From assembly GCA_030280995.1 (NCBI GenBank), contig JASXTE010000008.1, positions 8,251,712 to 8,315,711 of the forward strand: a stretch of DNA of 64,000 bases. The letters are read 5' to 3'. The translations under genes were made by a program, and so were the position numbers. This stretch comes from Hemileia vastatrix (taxonomy: Eukaryota > Basidiomycota > Pucciniomycetes > Pucciniales > Zaghouaniaceae). The stretch's first letter is position 1; each line of letters begins with the position of its first letter. Below are positions 56,225-64,000 of this stretch, one piece after another. Below the pieces are notes generated by a model. The model was not told the DNA's origin. It did no database searches and was given only the letters and a program-made list of their open reading frames with translations.

Positions 56225-57660
56225 ATGACTGATCAAGGTATCTCTGCTGCACGTGAAGAAGAATTAGATTTGATTGACTATGATGAGGCTACTTCTGTAA
56301 GTTCCCATTTAACCAGAAAATTATCTCAAATTAATCAATCATTGCCCCAATCAGGATGTAGAAATGGAGGAAGTGGAAGTTCTGGTGGAAACAACTCAGG
56401 AACAGAAACCTATTATAAACCCCCCATAAGGACTTCCAAAAGGCTTCAAGATAAAAAAGATGCCATTGCCTCAACAAGTAAAGAACCTGTCAAAACATAT
56501 AAAGGAATTTAGGACAGAAAACTTGAAATTGAGGTCAAAGGTAGATGCTCTAGAAGAAAAGGTAAGAAGAATAGTAGCTTTTCTTCAAGAGAAAAGGAAA
56601 CCTCCTTCTCACAGGGATCTTCAGCAATTGGCTCCCCAGCAGCCAGAGAAGGTGGAAGTATCCAAGTGGCAGTGGGATTGGCTGAACACTCAGTGGGATT
56701 ACCTGGCTCAAAACCAACAGACGCCCCAAGCAGGTCCATTCAGACACAACCAAGTCAACCCAACACCTCCTCACCCCTATCAAGGAGGAAGAAGAAGAAA
56801 AAACAATATGATCTTGACCAGCAAACCTTGGTAAGCCCCTCTATTGATTCTCAAGTACCATTTCTTGTAACTAATTCAGTTCCCTCAGGTAATTATGGAA
56901 GAGGAGATGAGACTGAGAGACCTCTAGAGAACAGTAGACAAATTACTCAAATTTCAAATGTATCTAATCCTTTAGTTCTGATTGCTACTTCAATGATAAA
57001 TCCTGATATGGCTATTATTGATGAGACACTTGAACCTGAGTTTTATGAGATGCTAGAAAGTTACTCTATTTTCTTACTTAGAAACACTCCAGATGTAGCT
57101 AACATCAATGATGAATATTTGAGAAATATTATTACCAAACAAAACCATATAATGAACAACATGCATTTGACTCAGAAATATAATAGTTTGTTAAATGAGC
57201 AGGGTTATCAAGAATTAAGAAGTGAATCACAAAGAGTCTCTGATGAATTGACTTATTACAAAGCAACCTATGAAAAGAAAGTTGCTTTATGGAAAAATAT
57301 CAAAAATGATTTGTCTAAACTGAAAGATACTGTATCTGCCTGTTTCCAGGAGGTGGAGATAGACAAGATGAATCTGAAAAGATTGAATGACCAATTTTCA
57401 TCTTTTCAAAATAAGAATCAGTTATCTTTTGCAACAATCAATGAGAGTTTATCTAGTCTTCCGAGATTGAAAACTAGACTAACAACCATTGAGGAGAAAT
57501 TGAACTCATTTTTTATTGATCCAAAGTATTCTGAGATTTCTTTGAAAGAACAAATAGCACAGGATGCCCCAGAGTTACCTGTGGCTAGTTCATCTAAAAG
57601 TAAATTAGTTCCAGAAATACATGTTGATACCCCTGAGTTTCTATTAAAATTAATGATGCA
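56225..57660 (+). pseudogene. Gag N-terminal and coiled-coil part of element E
   Basis: ATG 56225 (MTDQGISAAREEELDLIDYDE) opens a frame that stops at TAG 56510. The same frame resumes and is open to 57673. In between, a second frame at 56460-56834 encodes the coiled coil VDALEEKVRR and WQWDWLNTQWDYLAQNQ and ends directly at SKPW-stop, next to a GTAAGC. The coiled-coil part from 57060 (SESQRVSDELTYYKA, NIKNDLSKLKDTVS) matches D. A frameshift near 57645 ends this part. Confidence 0.82.
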
Positions 57661-57665
57661 CCAGG

Positions 57666-58548
57666 ACCTTTAACAGAGGGATTAAACAATGAGATTACTG
57701 CACAACTAGAGAAGTTACAGCTACTCCTTACTCAGAAACAAGCTTGTACTAAGGAGACTCCTTCAAATCGAAAGAATTGGCCAAAACTTGACCAGCACCC
57801 AGCATTTGATGGTGATTCTTCTTCTGATTGGCAGAAATTTATTTGCAGAATTGATAACTTAAAAAATTCTTACAAACTCCCAGATGAAGAAATTGTGTCC
57901 AAGTTAATTTCTTTGTTTACTAATGTTGCCCAAATGTGGTATGAATCTGTTTTCCTTGATGGGAATGACTACTCATAGGATGATTGGAAGAAATTGAATA
58001 AAGCACAATTTGGCGGCTCCAAGTTCAGAATGGCTCAACAAAGGCAGTATGAGGAAACTAGATATAGATCTTCTACTGATAAACCTATTGAGTTCTTAAT
58101 GAAACTTGTAAAAATCTTAAGGGCAATGGACCCAAATATGGAGTTTGAGTTATGGAAGGACAGGATCCTTTATAAATTACCAATGTCTCTGAGAGACTTG
58201 ATAGTGGCTAGGACTGAGTTCTCCAGAGAACCCTCTTCTTTCGTTAATACTTGCAATGAGATCCTTCTTAACAACAAGTATGATTCTAGAAGATTCACTC
58301 TTAGGACCCCTTTGGAGAAACCCTCAACTTACCATCAGAAACCTCTGGAAAAGGTTGGTAAACCTTCTGCCCCTGTTGCACCCAAAAAGTATGCAACAAA
58401 CACTTGCTTCAAGTGCAACAAGCCTTGGCAGAAAGGCCATGTTTGTGACAAGAATATAAATCTTGTAGAACAAACAGAGGAGCATGCTGATGACACAGTA
58501 GCACTGGATGATACGTCAAGTGATTGTGCCAGCAATATTTCATATTAA
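57666..58548 (+). pseudogene. Gag C-terminal half of element E with zinc knuckle
   Basis: Capsid-like stretch with KFICRIDN, then a TAG at 57976-57978 where D has tryptophan, then 184 open codons with DRILYKLPMSLRDL and the knuckle CFKCNKPWQKGHVC (CX2CX7HXC). Ends at TAA 58546-58548, a glutamate codon in D. Confidence 0.88.
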
Positions 58549-58563
58549 TCTCAACAAGAAATC

Positions 58564-58893
58564 TTGATGCTGGAAGAGGATATTCATTATTTAAATACTA
58601 TTGATATTGATAATAATGCTTTATCTACAGTTGAGGATGCTGAGATCATAAAGAAAATTGAGGATAGCTCAATTGCTATTTCCCCTCTCAAGGCACCAGT
58701 CTTGATTAATGGAACCAGCATTGAAGTTGTTCTGGATTCTGGAGCTGGAGGAAGTGTAGTTTCTGAAAGAGCACTTGCTTCAGTGGATCAAGACTATAAA
58801 TCAAAACTGATGCCTATCATTTTTGAAAATTGGAGAGGTTATGGCTCTGTTTTGTCCCCTATTGGTAAATACAAAGCCACAGTGTTTTTTTAA
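58564..58893 (+). pseudogene. Protease of element E
   Basis: Open for 109 codons, with VVLDSGAGGSVVSERAL intact, unlike D. An extra T in a T-run near 58885 shifts the frame at the position where D reads ATVFFKYKHGF. Confidence 0.88.
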
Positions 58894-60729
58894 ATATAAC
58901 CATGGTTTTGTAAGAGCTATTTGTGATTTTGTTGTCATGAAAAATGATAACTTAAGCAATTAGTTTATTGTAGGGAATGATATTTTAACCAAATATGGCA
59001 TAAAATTGGAACCCTCAAACCAATGTTTCACAATGGGGATGAATGGGAAGAGGAAATTAAAGATTTCTTCCTCCAAAAAATTATTAAAACCAGAATTGAA
59101 CAATGTAATTCTGTAGTTAAATATAAAGGAAGATCTACGAAAGAAATGCATGCCCTTATGTCTGAAAGTGACAATGCTTCTTTTGGAGATCAACTTTCTG
59201 GTGAGGATAAAGATTCCATCATTAACTTGATAAAGTCTTTTCCTATGGCCTTTGCTCATGGGTCACATGAACTAGGATTAGTTAAGGAGGAAATGAAACA
59301 TTCATTGTCTTGTCCATTTACTTACATACCATCTAGTTCTAAGAAGAAGCCTTATCCTGCTTCTCCCACAAAGAGAAAAGATATTGAAGACAATATCTCT
59401 ACCCTTTTAAAAATGAATATTATTGAAAAGGTAGTTAAAACACCTAAACATTGTGTTATCTCACCTGTCCTAATTTCTTATGAGAAAGATAAAGTCTGGT
59501 TATGTGGTGATTATAGAGCACTAAATACTTATACTGTTGATGATATCTATCCTTTCCCTAGGATTAGCTCTATACATGCTACCTTACAGGGTGCTAAATA
59601 TATCATCTGTTTGGATGGTAATAAGGGATATCACCAGGTACCTGTTGAGAAAAATTCTCAGAATTTTCCGATGATTGCTACTCATATGGGTATTTATAAG
59701 TATATTAGGATGCCATTTGGCCCTAAAAATGCCCCTTCAGTTTTTCAAAAATTCATAGATAACACTTCTCATCAAGAGATAATTGAAGGATGGCTGATAA
59801 TTTATATTGATGATATCATTATATTCTCAAAAACATTTGAGGACCATCTCAACCACCTGTGTATAGTGTTCCAAAAAATGGATGAAATAAATATGACACT
59901 TGCTTTGAAGAAATGTAAATTTAGGTTCCATTCTTTAAAAGTTCTTGGTCATGTGGTTTCAGGCTTACAGATATGTGTTGACCAAAACAAAGTGGCAGCC
60001 ATACAACAGGTGAAGGCTCCTAATACAGTTAGAGAGCTACAGAGTTTTTTGGGAATGTGTGAACACTATGGACAGTATATTAAAAATTACCAAGTCATAG
60101 CTTTACCCCTTATCCAATTAACTAGAAAGGATGTTGCTTTTGTCTGGAATACTGAAAGACAAAGAGCTTTTGACACTATGAAACACTGTTTGATGTCAGC
60201 ACCTATTCTCGCTTTAACTGACTTTAATCAGCCATTTGTTTTATATACTGATGCCAGTTTTATTGGTCTGGGTGCTGCCCTCCATCAAAATCAAGTGATG
60301 AATGATAAAGTATCAGAAGTAGTAATTTGTAATATTTCAAGAACCTTGAGAAATAGTAAATTTAAATATGGTTCTTCTCAATTGGAATGTTTAGCTGTAG
60401 TGTGGGCTCTAGAAAAGCTACATTATTACCTAGATGACCAGAAAGTTGAACTTGTCACTGACTGCAGTGTGGTTAAATCCCTCTTAAATTTGAAAACACC
60501 TAACAGACATATGTTCAGATGGCAGTTATATGTTCAAGAGTACAGAGGGAGAATAACAATTATTCATAGAGCTGGTATTGTACACTCAAATGTGGACATG
60601 TCATCAAGGTTACCTTTACCAAATGATGGCTCTTATCCTGCTTATGATCCTGAGGATGAAATTATTCATATTCATGGGATATATGTGGCTGATATGGAGG
60701 AAGAGCTATTACAGCTTATTCTGGATTAA
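58894..60729 (+). pseudogene. Reverse transcriptase and RNase H of element E
   Basis: After scrambled frames to about 59095, a long frame (to 60729) carries RT motifs LCGDYRALN, MPFGPKNAPSVF and YIDD, and RNase H motifs LYTDAS, SSQLECLAVVWAL and VTDCS. It ends with ILD and TAA before YDKDTD, the same place and codon as in D. Relative to D there are scattered changes in conserved places, for example MCEHYGQYI for MCGYYRQYI, as expected of a decaying copy. Confidence 0.9.
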
Positions 60730-62220
60730 TATGATAAGGACACTGACTTAAAAAAGTTATGCACCATATTCAATGATCCAAAGAATTCTTCAATACAAGC
60801 ACTAATTAAAACCCTTCCACCAAAGTACCAAAAAGCTTTGGAAAAAGGTAAATTTTCAATTGATGAAGGATATCTATATTATAGAAGAAAGTTGAGTAAT
60901 GTCATTGTTATTCCTCCTTCTATGAAAGAAATCATCTTGAAAATTTGTCATGATGACATATTAGCTGGACATTTTGATCTTGAAAAAACAATGATCAGAA
61001 TTAAAAACACTTCTTGGTGGGTTAATATGTCTGAGGACACCAAATTATATGTTGAATCTTGTGATTCTTGCCAAAAATCAAAAAGATTAACTGGTAAGAG
61101 AGATGGATTAATGCAACATATTGAACCTCCTGATGCACCATGGCAAATAATAAACATGTATTTTGTAACAGGATTACCTATTGCTGGTAAAGACAGTTAT
61201 AACTCTTGTTGGGTTATTGTGGACAGATTCACAAAAATGTGTAAATTTATCCCTACCCACAAGGATGTTTCCCCTAAAGAATTAGCTTTCTTATGGTGGT
61301 CTCATATTTTTAATACTGCTGGTTTTTCTAAAGCCATAATCTCTGACAGAGACCCTAAATTTACTTCTGAATTTTGGATGTCTCTGATGGATGTTTGTGG
61401 TTGTGATCTGAAACTTTCTACTGCCCATCATCCACAGACTGATGGCTTAGCTGAAAGAATAATTCAGACTTTAGAGGACATGATAAGAAGATATTGTGCC
61501 TTTGGCCTTGAGTATAAAGATAATGACAGATTCACTCATGATTGGGTTACCTTACTTCCTGGGTTGGGATTTGCTTATAATAGCACTGTTCATTCTGTTA
61601 CTCAAATAAAGCCTTTTAAACTCTGGCTTAGATATGTTACAAATACTCCTGCCCAAATTCTAAATAACAAAATACCTAAATTGGATATACATCCTGGTGT
61701 AAAGTCTTTTCTTCAAATGCAACAACTTTTCAGGAATCATGCTCAAAAATGTATTGAAAAATAATTTGAGTATGAGAAGAAGAGATGAGATAAATCCCAT
61801 AAAGAATACACTTTTAAAAAGGGTGATGAAGTGTTGATTTCTACAGTCCACTTCAATTTACAGGGTAATAACAAATTGAAAGATCCATTTGTTGGTCCAT
61901 TTGTTGTCAGAAGAATGATTGGAGATAATGCAGGTGAGGTTATTTTGTATTCTCCATATGACAGAAAACATCCTGTTTTTCCAATATCTCTTCTGAAACC
62001 TTACACATCCAATAGTGATTTATTTCCAAAAAGGAGGGAAAGACCAAAGAAAACCCCAAATGAAATCACTGAAACAGCAGAAATTGAAAAAATTCTGAAT
62101 GACAGATTATTCACTGCTGAAAAAGGTACAGAATACTTATTGAGATTCAAGAATTAATCATCTGAATATGATGCTTGGATATCTGGGAGGAGATATCAAA
62201 TCTTCCTACTCTATTAAAAA
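60730..62220 (+). pseudogene. Integrase and weak chromodomain of element E
   Basis: Zinc module HDDILAGHF and CDSCQKSK. In the core the first catalytic aspartate is lost: NMYFVTGLP against NMDFVTGLP in D and F. The second D (SDRDPKF) and the E (DGLAERI) remain. TAA near 61763 and TGA near 61787 break the frame. The end at 62050-62220 has KILNDRLFTAEKG and a stop before the tryptophan region of the chromodomain-like tail. Confidence 0.9.
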
Positions 62221-62265
62221 AGTATAAAAAGAAAAAATCATAGCATTTTTTTATTGTTTTTTTTA

Positions 62266-62276
62266 GAGTGAGGGAG
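62266..62276 (+). promoter_or_regulatory. Polypurine tract of element E
   Basis: GAGTGAGGGAG directly before the 3' LTR. Confidence 0.88.
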
Positions 62277-63087
62277 TGTCAGCCAGGCTACTAGACTTAC
62301 CCAGTAAAATAATTAATTATCTTATTGAGGTGAAGCCACACCTTTTAGATCCTTATTAATAATTAATTAATTATTAAATACTTTTGTATTAATTACAATT
62401 AACTAACTAAGTACAGTAAGTAATTAATTTATAAAAATAAGCAATTGTCCCACATATATTTTTACTCCCAAACACCGTGCTCAATAATTCAGATGAGATG
62501 GGAATAAAAATTAGTATTAAAAAAAATATATATAATTATGAAAAAAAAAAAACTTTTTCAAATTCTTCTAATTAGATTTTATTGATTCTATATTTCAAAT
62601 CATATGTTCTTACACTAAAAAGTGACGGACTAAAGGGTTCATAGTTTTATTTCAAATAAAATAAATACTTTTATTTACGCACTATTTAGACTTACTCTTA
62701 TTATTTCACATACTCTCTTTATTTAAGTTTTTCATCTCATACTCTTGTACTAGGGGGTGGTAATTCTGTGTTTTATTTTCTCACATTTTGCCTATAAAAG
62801 GCCTTACCTTTTTGTCTTTTTGATTCATTCCTTACTTACTTTACAATTTTTACAAACATTAGTTGAAACAAATTTATTACTATATTTTATAACCATAAGT
62901 ATTTAAATCATTGTAATTCTAAGAAATATAACTTATAATAATATTATTAATTTACCTCTTCTTAATTTGAGTGAAATAATCAATTAGATTAAGGAAATAC
63001 ATACTTTTCCTTTGAAAGACCAGTAACCACTTAGAATCCTTGTATAAACCTCAAATAAATCTTCTAGACCAAAAGGACCCCTTGACA
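62277..63087 (+). repeat. 3' LTR of element E
   Basis: 811 bp, TGTCAGCC to CTTGACA, about 2-3 percent different from the 5' LTR by eye. Confidence 0.94.
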
Positions 63088-63092
63088 CTTTC

Positions 63093-64000
63093 TCTTTACT
63101 TATTATTCTGCCCCTTCATTAAGGTGTGTTTTCATTCTTTTTCTTATCATTTTCATATGCCTAATCCTTAGCTTGTTCTTTCTTCTCTTATCAGATTAGT
63201 AAAAAGTTAGTCCAGAAAATCAACAAGGTAAAAAAAGAAGGTAAAATTAATAAATATAGAAAACTTTAGGAGTAAAAAAAAATTTGGGGATTTATAAAGT
63301 CATTGAATATTTTTTATTCTCTCATAAATTTTATTAAATAAATCTGATATTTCAATGTACTAAACAAAAATAATGAGACAATGACCTAGTGTTGTATAAA
63401 AGCTAATTATGATTAAATAAAATTTATTAAAGGGGTTCATCTTGACTATACCTGTGGAACTTCTTAAACTTAGGTTCAAGACTTGGTCCCCATTTCAGCT
63501 TGAGGGATTTTAATTACTTTAAAAATAGTGAATTTGACTTATCTTAATTACATAGTTATTAATTTATGGAATTATTCTAAATTTTAGTGATTCTCAACCA
63601 TTAATTTAATAAAATTCAGGGGAGGGTATTGCCAAATTTTCAAATCTGACATGAAAAATTTGGTGATACCCACCCCTTGCTACAATAAAATGCAGGATTG
63701 GGTATTGTCAAGATTTTCAAACATATATAGAGTCTTATTGAGTTAGCTTAATTTAGAAATGCAAGTTGGTGATGAGGTGATAAAATTATGTTTGTGATGA
63801 GGTTTTTTACACAGGTGTCAGTATTATTTTATCATCTGAAAATCTTAAAGTGCAATATTTTAGAGTCCAGTAACGAAAAATGGTGTTATCAGAATTTTAT
63901 GATATGACTATTTTTGATAAGATTAAAAGTAACTATTAAATTGGGAACAAAAAATAATACCCATTTCCTCATAGAGAATATACATGAGATTGAGCTTTTT
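63093..64000. other. AT-rich right flank without genes
   Basis: No reading frame of note. One imperfect hairpin at about 63625-63675 (GGGTATTGCCAAATTTT against AAAATTTGGTGATACCC), with another GGGTATTGTCAAGATTTTC copy at 63697, may be a decayed miniature element. Confidence 0.45.

Larger units (their letters stand above)
54588..63087 (+). mobile_element. Ty3/gypsy element E, full length, target duplication CTTTC
   Basis: 8500 bp between LTRs 54588-55401 and 62277-63087, flanked by CTTTC at 54583-54587 and 63088-63092. Same lineage and gene order as D, on the opposite strand. Every gene carries frameshifts or stops, mostly different from those of D, with one exception at the RNase H/integrase border. 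Confidence 0.95.

Overview
This window is a eukaryotic, transposon-packed and AT-rich stretch with no clear single-copy host gene. The short GT-AG-type introns, chromodomain Ty3/gypsy elements, Gal4-like cysteine clusters and a probable Tet/JBP-type oxygenase fragment point to a fungus, most likely a basidiomycete; a rust (Pucciniales) is my best guess, but that is inference. Almost everything readable belongs to nested LTR retrotransposons or their relics.

Layout. 1-12668: family A (minus strand), two copies in tandem sharing one LTR (LTR 11517-12668, body 3515-11516, LTR 2366-3514, second body running off the left edge). A carries Gag-protease and integrase but no reverse transcriptase. A landed in the RT of an older plus-strand element, F (12669 to about 16630). 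16630-23893 is a mosaic of small relics: a decayed Tet-like oxygenase gene, a G/C-rich foldback, a solo LTR with a perfect 5-bp target duplication (19138-20638), a PIF/Harbinger transposase with one stop and one intron, and an F-like LTR (H).

23894-53108 is one old family-C element (minus strand) opened by two later insertions: element D (27413-36217, minus, target duplication CCTTC) and element B (38775-47255, minus, target duplication GAAAG/GAAAT). With D and B mentally removed, C reads R-U5, PBS, Gag, a duplicated protease, 440-bp tandem repeats, RT-RNase H, a huge TTTTTA microsatellite, two antisense cysteine-cluster reading frames, PPT, U3-R. Its ends match the ends of a retrotransposon RNA rather than two full LTRs. 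C has no integrase. 54588-63087 is element E (plus strand, target duplication CTTTC), a close relative of D. The remaining flanks are AT-rich DNA with diverged tandem repeats.

How the parts relate. A and C are one lineage (PBS TGGCGCC, PPT GGAGGGAGGA, LTR start TGTGGT, same Gag). D, E and F are a second lineage, probably chromoviruses (weak C-terminal chromodomain). B is a third, with a clear chromodomain. All copies carry stops or frameshifts, so none looks autonomous. The most unusual signals are (i) arrays of about 22-nt motifs that form small hairpins with compensatory base changes, throughout the non-coding parts of A and C and, in another form, in the D/E leader; (ii) antisense reading frames with a double CX2CX6C cluster next to the 3' LTRs of B and C, alongside CGG direct repeats in the A promoter; (iii) in-frame stops shared between copies; (iv) overlapping Gag frames conserved in D and E.
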